NCBI RefSeq assembly: GCF_014648355.1
Contig: NZ_BMQY01000007.1
Coordinates: 1 to 64,000 of the forward strand
Source: Couchioplanes azureus
GTDB taxonomy: Bacteria > Actinomycetota > Actinomycetes > Mycobacteriales > Micromonosporaceae
Length of the DNA stretch: 64,000 nt
Reading direction: 5' to 3'
The notes beneath the pieces are model-generated. The model had not been told where the DNA came from and ran no database searches. It saw nothing but the letters and a program-made list of their open reading frames with translations. Made by a program: the position numbers and the translations under genes. Shown one piece after another: positions 17,848-26,333 of this stretch (position 1 is its first letter; each line of letters starts with the position of its first letter).

Positions 17848-18549
17848 TCAGCCCTCGAGGAGCTGGCGTAGGTTCTTCAGACTCTCGACCAGGGCCATCG
17901 TGTAGGTCAGGATCCGGCCCGCCCACTTGACGACCGCCGAGGCGATCTGCGCGGCGACGACCGGGATCGTCACGATCGCCAAGGATTCCAGCGCCCACAC
18001 CACGACCCGTGCGACCAGGTCAGCGATCAGGTCGCGAACGATGTCGCGGGTGAACGTGACCAGGTTCCCCGCCGCCTGGGTCGCCGACGACATGGTCGCC
18101 GCGAGCACGCTGAGCCCGTCGAGCGCGTCGACGTTGTTGCCCATCAGCTGCTGGTATGCCGTAGCGGCGGAGCCCTGCCAGTCAGGCAGGTCGGAGATGA
18201 GGCTGGCGTGCAGGTCTTCGGCCATCGACTGCAGCGCGCCGGCCATGTTGTTCCAGGTTTGCGCGTGCGCGATGACCCGGTCCGGGATGCCGGCCAACTG
18301 GTCGAGCATCTCGCGCAGCGGCTCGAAGTGCTCCATGGCCCAGCCGAGGCCGTTGGACAGCAGCGCACTGAACGGGTCCAGCGCCGTCGCCGCGGCCTCG
18401 GTGGCGAACGCGCCACCGGCGAGGGCTTGATCGACCCAGCTGCCCCCGTTCACGCTTTGCTGCAGGCCTTGGAAGCTGTCGGCGAGTGACGCCCCGCTCC
18501 AGGCGGTCTGGGTGGAGACTGGTGCGGCGACCAGCGAGTTGTCCGTCAT
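17848..18549 (-). CDS. WXG-type ESX secretion carrier/effector N-terminal protein
   Basis: The 233 residues are mostly helical. A W-Q-G turn at 124-126 lies between two long helices, as in WXG100-type substrates, followed by a hydrophobic helical region (about 165-215) that may insert in or dock at a membrane. There is no signal peptide, as expected for type VII (ESX) substrates. In related cassettes such proteins form the secreted N-terminal module of a toxin. Here the nuclease is a separate gene seven bases downstream. A small EspC-like partner is encoded immediately upstream. The ESX machinery itself is not in this window. Confidence 0.7.
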   Translation of the reverse strand: MTDNSLVAAPVSTQTAWSGASLADSFQGLQQSVNGGSWVDQALAGGAFATEAAATALDPFSALLSNGLGWAMEHFEPLREMLDQLAGIPDRVIAHAQTWNNMAGALQSMAEDLHASLISDLPDWQGSAATAYQQLMGNNVDALDGLSVLAATMSSATQAAGNLVTFTRDIVRDLIADLVARVVVWALESLAIVTIPVVAAQIASAVVKWAGRILTYTMALVESLKNLRQLLEG

Positions 18550-18555
18550 CGGGCG

Positions 18556-18867
18556 TCAGATTCCACCGGCTTGGCGGATCTGCTCCGCGGCGGCTTCGTC
18601 GACCTGTTCGTAGTCGCGGCTGGCTGCCGCCAGTGAGTCCGCCGCCAGGGACAGGTTCTCTTCCACGTAGGCGATCAGCTCGTCCTGTGCCGCGTGGCGG
18701 CCCTCCAGGATCCCGGCGATCCAGCCACACAGCATCCCGTACGCGGCATCGTCCTGCGCGATCGCGGCGCTGGCGCCCTTGACCGCGGCGAACTGGGCAC
18801 GGACGGCGTCGACGTTGGCGGCATGCCGGCGCAGCTGTTGCGGGTCGACGGTGAATTCGTCAGCCAT
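18556..18867 (-). CDS. EspC-like (T7SS_ESX_EspC) small helical protein
   Basis: The 103 residues begin with F-T-V-D-P-Q-Q-L-R-R-H-A, typical of the EspC/DUF2580 family. A two-helix hairpin with a central G-W-I-A-G turn and a C-terminal Y-E-Q-V-D-E-A-A-A follow. Such proteins are co-secreted partners of ESX substrates and probably form a heterodimer with the WXG protein encoded six bases downstream. It sits second in the operon behind the YbaB-like gene, a very common order in actinomycete toxin cassettes. Confidence 0.8.
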   Translation of the reverse strand: MADEFTVDPQQLRRHAANVDAVRAQFAAVKGASAAIAQDDAAYGMLCGWIAGILEGRHAAQDELIAYVEENLSLAADSLAAASRDYEQVDEAAAEQIRQAGGI

Positions 18868-18875
18868 CGGTCGCC

Positions 18876-19289
18876 TCAGCCCGCCACGCCGGGTACCGGC
18901 GGGTCACCGGCCGGGGGCTGTAGCTGCTGGGTGACCCGCTCGGCGATCGCACGTGCTGCTACCGAGTCGGGTCCCATCGTCTCGGCGATGATCTGCTGGG
19001 ATCGCTGTGCGGCCTTGAGCTTCGCTTGCTGCATCGCGCGCAGGACCGCCCGCGAGACCACGTCGGGGGCGACCCGCTGGATCCGCTGGGCGAACTGCAC
19101 ATCGATCAGCATGCCGGTGGAGTCGATCGTCACCTCGACCAGGCCGTCGCCGTCGTCCGCGCTCACCCGCAGCTGCCCGAGCCGGTCGCTCATTGCCTGG
19201 GTGTCTGCGGCCATCTGATCGATGCGGCCCTTCCACCTCTTCAGGTACTCCGTGGCCCCGTCCGGGTCCAGGATGCCGTCGCTGGCCAT
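18876..19289 (-). CDS. YbaB/EbfC-like protein heading the type VII toxin operon
   Basis: The protein has 137 residues if it starts at the ATG at 19289; the frame is open to 19385 but without a better site. It has an N-terminal coiled-coil helix, then V-E-V-T-I-D-S-T-G-M-L-I-D-V-Q-F, the beta-hairpin typical of the YbaB DNA-binding family, then a helix rich in A, K and Q. A YbaB-like gene is the usual first gene of actinobacterial WXG toxin operons, where its exact role (chaperone or DNA-binding) is unsettled. The P/G-rich tail is disordered. Confidence 0.7.
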   Translation of the reverse strand: MASDGILDPDGATEYLKRWKGRIDQMAADTQAMSDRLGQLRVSADDGDGLVEVTIDSTGMLIDVQFAQRIQRVAPDVVSRAVLRAMQQAKLKAAQRSQQIIAETMGPDSVAARAIAERVTQQLQPPAGDPPVPGVAG

Positions 19290-19492
19290 CGAGCCGGACA
19301 CCGTTCTCACCCCGTTCCCCACCCCCGCACGGAAACCGGAGTCTAACAACGCACCCGACGGGCAGCGACCCGCCGACTTGTACACGCCGGGCGACCGACA
19401 TGGTGCTTCGACCCAGATCGCCTGGACTTACGGGGCGCTCCGAGGGGCAGTTCTGCGGTGGCAAGCAGGCGGGCGACCTCGACCGGCCGTTG

Positions 19493-19780
19493 CTACAACT
19501 CACGGGCGACCACGTCGAACGGGTCGACGTCACAGGGAGTTCCCCGGGCATCGGTGCCGCGCACGACGTAGCGGTATCCGCGGGCGAATTTCGGGCCGTC
19601 CGGACCTGCCGGGTGCGTGGCGGTGGACCACCACGCCCCGAGTTCAGCGTGCAGCATGATCCAGTCGTCGGTCTCGAACTCCTCCAAAGGTATGCGGTCG
19701 AGATAGCGCTGGACGTAGGCGTCGAAGGCTGCACGGCGGGCGGCACCGGGCTTGAAAGCCTTGTCGCCGCCCGCGCTGGC
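19493..19780 (-). pseudogene. In-frame reading segment directly after the lsr2 stop codon
   Basis: About 95 codons continue in the same frame as lsr2 right after its TGA and end at a TAG at 19493. The translation looks protein-like (A-F-D-A-Y-V-Q-R-Y-L-D-R-I-P, then W-I-M-L-H-A-E-L-G-A-W-W) rather than a random high-GC frame. The only start codon is a TTG at 19687 in the middle of the segment, with no good ribosome-binding site. It may be a decayed gene, a gene whose 5' part was replaced by lsr2, or an extension made by stop-codon read-through. I do not recognise the family. Confidence 0.35.
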
Positions 19781-20119
19781 TCAGCGCGCGTGGTACGCCT
19801 CGATCACCGATGCAGGAATGCGACCCCGCTCGGAGACCTCGTATCCGTTCTTGGCCGCCCATTCGCGGATGGCGTGGTTCTGTTCGCGATTCGACCGGCC
19901 CGGCGCCGCTGTGCGTGAAGCGATCCGCCCGGTGCCGCTGGTGCGGCCGACCCGTGATGCCACCGTGAGGTAGGGGTCGAGCGCCTTGCGCAGCTTCCCG
20001 GCGTTCTTCTCGGACAGATCGATGGTGTAGTTGACCCCGTCCAGGCTGAAATCGACGGTGCGGTCGGCTTCGCTGCCGTCCAGGTCGTCGGTCAGGAGCG
20101 TGACGATCCGCTTGGCCAT
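19781..20119 (-). CDS. lsr2: Lsr2 family H-NS-like nucleoid protein
   Basis: This is a full-length Lsr2 of 112 residues. The N-terminal dimerisation domain carries the family's L-x-D-D-L-D-G start and the D-F-x-L-D-G-x-x-Y-x-I-D-L strand pattern. A flexible linker leads to the C-terminal DNA-binding domain with I-R-E-W-A-x-x-N-G-Y and the R-G-R-I-P hook (98-102) that enters the AT-rich minor groove. Lsr2 silences AT-rich foreign DNA. A copy inside this island, next to lower-GC toxin genes, fits an accessory Lsr2 carried by mobile DNA rather than the main chromosomal copy, though I cannot tell which it is. AAAGAGGA lies upstream as a ribosome-binding site. Confidence 0.92.
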   Translation of the reverse strand: MAKRIVTLLTDDLDGSEADRTVDFSLDGVNYTIDLSEKNAGKLRKALDPYLTVASRVGRTSGTGRIASRTAAPGRSNREQNHAIREWAAKNGYEVSERGRIPASVIEAYHAR

Positions 20120-20180
20120 GGATTCCTCTTTCCTGCGATTATCTCGGTATTGTTGAGTGAGTTTGATTTCGGCGACTATA

Positions 20181-20200
20181 GCCGTCGCATATGCGGCGGC
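20181..20200. promoter_or_regulatory. 20-bp near-perfect palindrome upstream of lsr2
   Basis: The sequence GCCGTCGCATATGCGGCGGC is a palindrome apart from one mismatched pair, with a perfect CGCATATGCG core. It lies 61 bases upstream of the lsr2 start and is a candidate operator. The regulator is unknown. Confidence 0.35.
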
Positions 20201-21315
20201 ATCACGTGGCTGTAGTCGTATCGAGCGTCATCACTGGCGGTGAGCTTGCAATCACCTGGCTGCGCGTCGCTGACCCTGTGAATGCGATGGCGCCTATGGC
20301 GCGCCGCGGTGCCGGCAAGGATCAGAGAGCGATCGGCAACGGTGTGCATGTTGATGCGGGCCCACACCCTGTGCAATCGGCGCAGCCGTGGGTATGCCGG
20401 ATCGGCGTGCGCTGGGTTTCGAACCGACTCGCTATCCTCGGGCGATGGTGGCCTGCGCCTCGCGGCGGGCAGGCCGACGCAGGTCGCGGCGGCGCGTCGC
20501 TGGGGACACACGACGTACTGGTCGAGGGCGCCGGTGGCGCCGAGCTGAGCGGAAAACTGACGCGGACCGGCGCTACGTTGCGGCCGCCGGCGCTGAGCCC
20601 GCCTCCTCCGCTATACACCGGGCGGGGTGCGGCCTGAATCCGGCGGATCTCCCGGGTCAGCGCGGCCCGGCCGTACTGGTCCACGGGAGCGCGCGAGCAC
20701 CCATCCTCGGCAGGAGCTCCGGGGGCACCGCCCTGCAGAAACCCGCAGCTTCACGCGGACCATAGGCAGAGCCAGCGGAATGGTTGCCAGGCCCGGCGCC
20801 CGCAGGTGGGGGCGCGCTGACCCCGCCGCCGACCGGCCCCGCGAGCCGGCAGGCCGGCAAGGGACGCGCCCCGGACCCGCCACCGGCTGCCGCATCATCG
20901 CCCGCTCGTCGGCTGCGTCGGTGGCCGGGCCGGGGCGCAGCGCCCTTGCCGGACCAGGGCCGGGCCGGTAGAAGGCAGGGGGCAGGCAGCGCGCCACCCA
21001 CCGGGGCTGGACGCAGAACCCAGGCGACAGTCCAACCCGCGCGCAGTGCCTGTCCTGCGGTACGGGAAGGACAATCCCGGCTGCGGTTGTGCGCGACCGC
21101 AGCCCACCGCCAGCAGGACTTGGACGAGCTAGCTTCCGCCCTGCGGCGGCTGTCGGTCCTCACTCAGTGATCTCGTCGACTGCGTGACGGGCGGCGTCCG
21201 CGAAACGTGGTCGGCTCAGCTCCACCCATCGCCCATCAGTGAGGGCTTCGGCGGGCTCACTGATGGTGTGCCGATGACGTACCGTTCTGGCTGGCCGCCT
21301 GCTCTGAGCTGGGTA
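20201..21315. other. 1.1-kb region without a supported gene
   Basis: Several long open frames exist on both strands, but their translations are low-complexity A/R/G/P-rich, with no family resemblance, no convincing starts and no ribosome-binding sites. I regard them as chance frames in very GC-rich DNA. No RNA gene, tandem repeat or hairpin stood out. It may be decayed island sequence. Confidence 0.4.
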
Positions 21316-21792
21316 CTATCGCGGCGCTTGGTGGTTGAGGCACTGGTGGGCTTCGGAGACGGCGTCGTCGTCGCCCGGATTGAGGGGCCAGAAGGTGGTC
21401 TCGTGGGCCTCTGGCGTCAGTGAGTAGATGTCGGGCTTTCTGACCTGCCAGAGTCCCTCCCGGGCCTTTGAGGGTTGTCGGTGCTGGTCGAGGTAGGACA
21501 GGGCGATGATCTGGCTGCCGTCGGCAGCGTTCACGGTGGCGGAGGCGAGGACCGTCATGCTGGCGTCTCCTTGGCGTGCGCCGGAGACGATGGCTTGCAC
21601 GGTGGTGCTGTCCGCCTCGGGACATTGCGACCCGGCGGATGGCGGGGCGGTCTGTGGGGTCGCCGTGGTGTTGGCGCAGCCGGTCAACGCCAGCAGGACT
21701 GCACCAAGCAGTGCCCTGCCGGGGCGCGGACCCAGACGCACAGCGGCGTGCATCGTGGCGGGCGGTCGCCCGCTGGTGCGGTTCAGTTCCAT
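21316..21792 (-). CDS. Small secreted lipoprotein next to a SUKH gene
   Basis: This 158-residue protein has a lipobox (L-A-L-T-G-C, with Cys at about 39) after an arginine-containing n-region, so it should be a membrane-anchored lipoprotein. The mature part is short and acidic with two further cysteines, and I recognise no family. The ATG at 21792 lies inside the end of the upstream SUKH gene (ten-base overlap), so the two are co-translated. Context links it to the SUKH protein and the secreted nuclease just upstream. It could neutralise the nuclease outside the membrane, which is speculation. Confidence 0.65.
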   Translation of the reverse strand: MELNRTSGRPPATMHAAVRLGPRPGRALLGAVLLALTGCANTTATPQTAPPSAGSQCPEADSTTVQAIVSGARQGDASMTVLASATVNAADGSQIIALSYLDQHRQPSKAREGLWQVRKPDIYSLTPEAHETTFWPLNPGDDDAVSEAHQCLNHQAPR

Positions 21793-22343
21793 GTCAGCTT
21801 GTCCGGGCCGACAGTCAGGGTTCGCTCGCGCATCGGTGTACCGGTTGTCAGGGTGGTCGCCAGCTCGTGCAGCAGGACGGCGATGCTGGGCCAGCCGAGG
21901 TTGCGGCGGGCTCCGGTGCCGTGCTGCACGGTGAACACGGATCCTTGGCCGGGTCCGGGGGAGTGGTCGACGACGAGGATGCTTCCGGCCCAGGCGGAGC
22001 CGATCGGTAGCCATTCGCGGCTCCAAAGCCAGGCGGCTTCGGAGGGGTCGCTGAAGGTGTCGGCGACGACCTGGTTGTAGGTGCGCCACTCGTCGAGGGC
22101 GTCGTCGAGGGTGAGGAAGCCGTGGTCGGGGGCCAGCCAGAACGGCTGGGGAAGGCCGGCGCTGCCGTTGTGCCACCGGTACAGCTGCTCCACTTGCGGT
22201 AGCAGCCCTATCCCGGTGAGGGCTTGGAGATGGTCGAGTTGGGCGGAGCTCGCCGGCGCGGGCAACGTGGACTGCACCGCCGGGCAGTTGGTGGCGAGCC
22301 AGGCGTCGATCTGTTCCAGGGTGCCGGTCACTGACTCCTGCAT
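21783..22343 (-). CDS. SMI1/KNR4 (SUKH-1) family protein, likely immunity protein
   Basis: The 186 residues follow the SUKH-1 pattern: a leading helix with I-D-A-W-L, then L-P-A-P-A-S, L-L-P-Q-V-E-Q-L-Y-R-W-H-N-G as the family's L-Y-x-x-x-N-G helix, the strand W-L-P-I-G-S-A-W-A-G-S-I-L-V-V-D, and a final helix with L-L-H-E-L-A. The gene lies between a secreted NucA/NucB-type nuclease (start side) and a lipoprotein (overlapping end). The simplest reading is immunity against that nuclease or a related incoming one. Confidence 0.75.
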   Translation of the reverse strand: MQESVTGTLEQIDAWLATNCPAVQSTLPAPASSAQLDHLQALTGIGLLPQVEQLYRWHNGSAGLPQPFWLAPDHGFLTLDDALDEWRTYNQVVADTFSDPSEAAWLWSREWLPIGSAWAGSILVVDHSPGPGQGSVFTVQHGTGARRNLGWPSIAVLLHELATTLTTGTPMRERTLTVGPDKLTWN

Positions 22344-22459
22344 ACCGCCGTCGTCCGATCTCGAGAGTGCGCCGGGAAACGTACCCGGAATTTTACGCTG
22401 GGATGGTGTCTGCCCGCGCGGGAGCGAGTCCGGCGCGGGCAGACGCTATCGATGCGGGG

Positions 22460-23839
22460 TCAGTCCTGGGGTGCGTCGTCGATCGTGACGAAGAAGGGGT
22501 CACCGTCGAGGATGTGGTCGTTCTGCTGCCAGGCGCCGAGCACGGCTCCGGCGCTGCGGTTGTGCCGCAGGTCGACCTGGGCGACGGCCCAGGTAGCGGC
22601 GGTGCCGATGGTGTCGTAGTTGGCGCTCTGGTAGGTGGAGGCGAACGGGTACTCGTCGCAGTCGCACTTGACTCCGTCGGCGCGGTTGGTGACGTAATCG
22701 TCGCCGAACTTGCGCTTGCATTCGTTCTGGACCTTGGTCCGGGAGGTGTTGCCGTAGTAGTTGCGGGTCAGGGGCTCGAGGAAACCGGTCACCGGCTGGG
22801 GGTAGTAGCCGCCCGGGACGTACAGGCCGACGGCGTCGTCGATGATCTGGTCAAGGTGGTGCATCGCCTTCCAGATGAACTCGACCGACTCCTTGGATTC
22901 GGGCCGGTTGTAGCTGATGTGGAAGTTGCCGAACACGCCGGTGAAGGTGCAGCCCGCGCCGGTCATGTATGCAGCGTTGTCACAGCGCACGACGGTCAGC
23001 GGGTTCGGCGGCGGGTTCGTCGGGCCTTCCGCGATGGCCTGCGGAGCGATGTTGAAGTTTGCGATCTTGTCCGCAGGGTGCGGGTCATTGGGCGCCGGCC
23101 GAGGCGTGGTGGTGCTGTAGGTGAACACGACGCTGGCCGTGGTCTTCCACTGGTCCAGAGTCTTCACGTAGCCCCATTCGGGGCTGACGGTGCACGTGCC
23201 GACGTTGGCGTAGCTGCGGCAGGGCACCTCGATCGACAGGCGGACGCTGCCGACGTAGTCGCCGACGGTCTTCCACCCGAACAGATGCGCAGTCCACGTG
23301 AAGGAACGGGCAGTGTGGGACAGGGCGCCGATGTAAGCGATCCGCACGTACGTCGACCCGGTGATCTGGCAGCCGGTCGAGGTGCACTTGCTGACCGTGG
23401 CGACGTTGTCGGTCACCTGGCACGCCGAGTAGTGATTGCGGTAGTACCAGTACGTGCCGACGGGTCGTGAGTCCCAGCCGGTCTTGCACTGCTCCAGGGT
23501 CATCCAGTCCTCGACCCCGGCCGCGCTTGCGGTGTCCTCGAGGTCGTGGGCGTAGGCGTCGTAAACCTGCGGGTTGGCGCGCTGCGCGGCGAGATCGGAC
23601 TGCAGCTTCGGGTCGAGGTGGCGCATCGACGCGGGAAGGCGACCGCCGTCGGCCGCTTTCATCGGGGTGTTCTTCGCGGGGCCGGCGGCGACGTTGTCGT
23701 GGTGGGGGGCGCTGAATGTCGTGGTCCACTCGGTGGTGGTCGTGCCGGCAGGAGCGGCCAGCGATGGCTGGGCGGCGGTGGCCACCATGGCGAGACTGAG
23801 CAGAGCCGCGAAAACGGCTGTGGAGCGCGTGAGACGCAC
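22460..23839 (-). CDS. Secreted protein with NucA/NucB-type deoxyribonuclease domain
   Basis: This 459-residue protein has a Sec signal peptide (hydrophobic 8-22, cleavage after S-L-A-A). A central cysteine-containing beta-rich part follows (pairs such as C-K-S-x-x-C-x-I-T-G). The last 95 residues match the NucA/NucB deoxyribonuclease domain: N-E-C-x-R, then C-D-E-Y-P-F-A-S-T with the catalytic acidic pair near 395, then a closing D-x-D-P-F-F-V-T-I strand. The GTG start at 23839 has GGAGG nine bases upstream. In Bacillus such domains degrade DNA outside the cell. With a SUKH gene next door, this one may act as an antibacterial effector. Confidence 0.8.
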   Translation of the reverse strand: MRLTRSTAVFAALLSLAMVATAAQPSLAAPAGTTTTEWTTTFSAPHHDNVAAGPAKNTPMKAADGGRLPASMRHLDPKLQSDLAAQRANPQVYDAYAHDLEDTASAAGVEDWMTLEQCKTGWDSRPVGTYWYYRNHYSACQVTDNVATVSKCTSTGCQITGSTYVRIAYIGALSHTARSFTWTAHLFGWKTVGDYVGSVRLSIEVPCRSYANVGTCTVSPEWGYVKTLDQWKTTASVVFTYSTTTPRPAPNDPHPADKIANFNIAPQAIAEGPTNPPPNPLTVVRCDNAAYMTGAGCTFTGVFGNFHISYNRPESKESVEFIWKAMHHLDQIIDDAVGLYVPGGYYPQPVTGFLEPLTRNYYGNTSRTKVQNECKRKFGDDYVTNRADGVKCDCDEYPFASTYQSANYDTIGTAATWAVAQVDLRHNRSAGAVLGAWQQNDHILDGDPFFVTIDDAPQD

Positions 23840-23884
23840 CGTGCTGAACCTCCAGGATTCGTCGTGGCGCTACAGAAAATGACC

Positions 23885-23900
23885 CACCTGTAGACAGGTG
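23885..23900. promoter_or_regulatory. Operator-like inverted repeat upstream of the secreted nuclease
   Basis: CACCTGT-AG-ACAGGTG is a perfect 7+7 bp inverted repeat, 46 bases upstream of the nuclease start. The two-base centre suits a protein-binding palindrome rather than a terminator. The regulator is not identifiable. Confidence 0.4.
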
Positions 23901-24642
23901 AATGGATCTGAGCTGATGCGATCTCTCGTGATAGGCGCCAGTACGTCCCGCAGCCGACGCGGCAGAGGTCACATTGGGCAAGGATCTTCAATGCGAGGCG
24001 AATGCGTATCCACCTTTTGTTACTTGCGCGCTCGCCTATTTCTTGTTCCCGTTTTCCGGAGGCGTCTCATTCGGTCCGGACCCTCCGCGCGTGCTCTGCA
24101 GAACTGGACGACGCCTCATTCAGGGCCTTCCGCCCGAGTGTCTGCTTCGCCCGCAGCTAGTGAAGCCGCCGCGTTAGCAACGTGCGGCGCGGTCGCGAAT
24201 TCCTAGAAATTCCGTTCACCCTGATGCCCCCGTCGGCTCGGTATGTTCGGTCGCGCATCCAACCTAGGCCACCAGGTTCCATCGGTCAACCTGAATGTAT
24301 GCAGCCGGTGGCGATCTCTATTCCGGCGTAGAGTGAACCTTCAGAAGCCCATTCGTCGCCGCCAACTGTGTGGTCGGTGGGACGTCCGTGCCCTCGGGCG
24401 GCACGGCCGTCGGTGCATAACCGCGCTGCACAATCAGGGCCAGCGCCGGAGTGCAGGAGTGCCGGTCACGACGGTTCGGCACTGCGAGCAGCTGACGACC
24501 GGCGCGGCAGGCCTGTCCCGCCGAGCACGCCACCGGATCGCGTCGCCATCCGCTGGCGGGAAGCAGGAGGGCCCAGGGGGCGACGTCAGGGTGTGGGCCG
24601 AAAGCGGCAACATCGTCCGGCTCCGGCCCACACGCGACCGTC
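23901..24642. other. 740-bp region without a supported gene
   Basis: This contains the upstream region of the secreted nuclease and the downstream region of the right recombinase. Part of it (about 23980-24320) is lower in GC than its surroundings. I see no gene, RNA or clear attachment-site repeat. Confidence 0.4.
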
Positions 24643-25707
24643 TCAGCTCACAACCGCTTGGACACTTTCGTCGGCAAGTGGATGGGGCTCCCCCGTCAGC
24701 GCGGCGACCGCGGCTGCCACCTCGGTCAGGCTTGCCTTGATGTACGTGATCGTGGAGGCGGTGTCGCCGCCGCTGGCGGCGTGGCCGGCGAAGGCCCGTG
24801 CGATGGCGTAGCCGAACGTGCGCTCCACCCACGTGATCACCGTGTGCCGTAGCCAATGCGCGCTGATCCCTTGCGTCGCTACCGACGGCAGATGCTCTCC
24901 GATCCGCACCCATAAACCGTCGTAACGGCGATACGTGATCGGCTTGCCGCTGGCGTAGCGAAATAGTTGCGCGTCACTGCGCGGATTGCCGTCTCCGCGT
25001 TCGTTCCAATGCGCCACGAGGTGCCGCATCAAGGTGGGGGAGACTGGCTGCCACCGCTGCGTCTCGCCCTTCTCCCGCAGCAATACCAGGCAATGCTTTT
25101 CATCCAGGTCCCGGCGCCGCAGGCTCAAGGCACCGCCGCGCCGGCAGCCGGTCTCAGTATGAAAACGCAGCAACAACGTGTCCAACGCCGGATCGTTACC
25201 GGTCGTCGCCGCGACCTCGTTGATCTCCGCCAGTCGAGCATCCGTCAGTGCGTGCCGGGTGCTTTCCCCGCGTTTGGGCTTCGGCACCTTCGCGGCCGGG
25301 TTGTCCGCCTGGCTCAGCAGGCCGTTGTCCACCGCCCGCCGATACAGGCAGCGCATCGCCGCGACGTAGTTCTCCTCCGTGCCGGCGCCGCTGCGCCCGT
25401 TGCGGCGGATCACCCGCCCCGCGCGTAGTTGCTTGCCGAGTTGGGCGATCTCCAGCGGGGTTGGCTCGTCGAGTCGCCGTAGCCCCCACTGTTCGACCAC
25501 CCGGTTCCAGTACGAGCCGTACGCCTTCAACGTGCCGGGCGTGGTCGCTGCCGCGACCTGCGGCACGAACTCGGCGAACGTCGGCACCGGCGGCCGTGAC
25601 GCGACCGCCCCGGCGATCAAATCGTGCGGAGACAATCCCAGCCTGGCGAGCAGAAGCAGCGCGGCATCGACCTCAGGGCGGCTACCGCCGGCGACTTCGG
25701 TACTCAT
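24643..25707 (-). CDS. Tyrosine recombinase/integrase (tRNA-proximal cassette)
   Basis: This 354-residue recombinase is closely related to the one at 14875-15888 but lies on the opposite strand. Catalytic residues are present: arginine in T-G-C-R-R-G-G-A-L-S-L, lysine in E-K-G-E, H-W-L-R-H, histidine in F-A-G-H-A-A and tyrosine in T-I-T-Y-I-K. It overlaps the stop of the AbrB-like gene by four bases. With that partner it lies directly beside the 3' end of a tRNA-Leu gene, which is typical of the integrase that inserted the island there. It is therefore the better candidate for the island's own integrase. Confidence 0.92.
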   Translation of the reverse strand: MSTEVAGGSRPEVDAALLLLARLGLSPHDLIAGAVASRPPVPTFAEFVPQVAAATTPGTLKAYGSYWNRVVEQWGLRRLDEPTPLEIAQLGKQLRAGRVIRRNGRSGAGTEENYVAAMRCLYRRAVDNGLLSQADNPAAKVPKPKRGESTRHALTDARLAEINEVAATTGNDPALDTLLLRFHTETGCRRGGALSLRRRDLDEKHCLVLLREKGETQRWQPVSPTLMRHLVAHWNERGDGNPRSDAQLFRYASGKPITYRRYDGLWVRIGEHLPSVATQGISAHWLRHTVITWVERTFGYAIARAFAGHAASGGDTASTITYIKASLTEVAAAVAALTGEPHPLADESVQAVVS

Positions 25708-26177
25708 GCGTCACCGCCGAACGCCTCAGCATGGGCACGGCCGATCGTGGCGTCGAGTGCTGCCGAGGGATGGATAACCAAGCGAGCCGTGGCCGTGTCG
25801 GCGACCAGCAACACCCGCGAGCCTTGCGTCAGGCCACACCAGCGCCGCGTCGCCACCGGCACCTGCAGTCGACCCTTGCGGTCGATCTGCGACTCGCCCT
25901 CAGCGCCGGCGGTGACCACCACCAAGCGCGCCTGTACCCGCACGGCAAGGCGAGTAGCTGGGTCCCATGGCAGGGCGTGGAGCACGCTGTGCACGCTGAC
26001 TCGGCCGCGGGCTTCGACCACCACCATGGCGTACACCGACGAGTGCTCACGCACCGCCGCAAGGCGAGCGAGCGCAACCTTGCGCAAACCCGGCCCAGCG
26101 GCCGGATGTGAACGCGCAGGCCCCGACCGGGCGGGCAGAACCAGGGGAGTGACAACACCGGCGGTCACGTCAACCAC
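25704..26177 (-). CDS. AbrB-like DNA-binding protein paired with the tRNA-proximal recombinase
   Basis: The C-terminal half carries I-D-R-K-G-R-L-Q-V-P-V-A-T-R-R, the swapped-hairpin AbrB/SpoVT signature, and the preceding V-V-V-E-A-R-G-R segment matches its paralogue at 14513. It overlaps the recombinase start (ATGA), so the pair forms a two-gene operon. The GTG at 26177 gives 157 residues, but no ribosome-binding site is visible; an internal ATG at 26027 would leave just the conserved part. It may regulate or assist integration and excision, which is inferred from the conserved pairing. Confidence 0.65.
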   Translation of the reverse strand: MVDVTAGVVTPLVLPARSGPARSHPAAGPGLRKVALARLAAVREHSSVYAMVVVEARGRVSVHSVLHALPWDPATRLAVRVQARLVVVTAGAEGESQIDRKGRLQVPVATRRWCGLTQGSRVLLVADTATARLVIHPSAALDATIGRAHAEAFGGDA

Positions 26178-26308
26178 CCCACGCGGGGAGGCAGCGAAGA
26201 CCGCGACAAGGAAGATAGGAGATAGGGCTCGGGTTCGCTGCCGTACGCGGCTGACTCCAAGAGATCAGTCGCTCTGGCGGCGTGAGCCGCGTGTTCAAGT
26301 ACCGTGTG

Positions 26309-26333
26309 AAACGTGGTACCCGTACCACCGTTT
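26309..26333 (-). terminator. Inverted repeat just downstream of tRNA-Leu
   Basis: AAACGTGGTAC and GTACCACCGTTT are complementary apart from one bulged base, with two bases between them, immediately after the tRNA 3' end. It may end tRNA transcription. Equally, it could be a recombinase-binding site at the island edge. Confidence 0.45.

Noticed and set aside
20201..21315. Several open frames of 80-170 codons on both strands
   Set aside because: Low-complexity translations, no starts with ribosome-binding sites, no similarity I recognise. Chance frames in GC-rich DNA.
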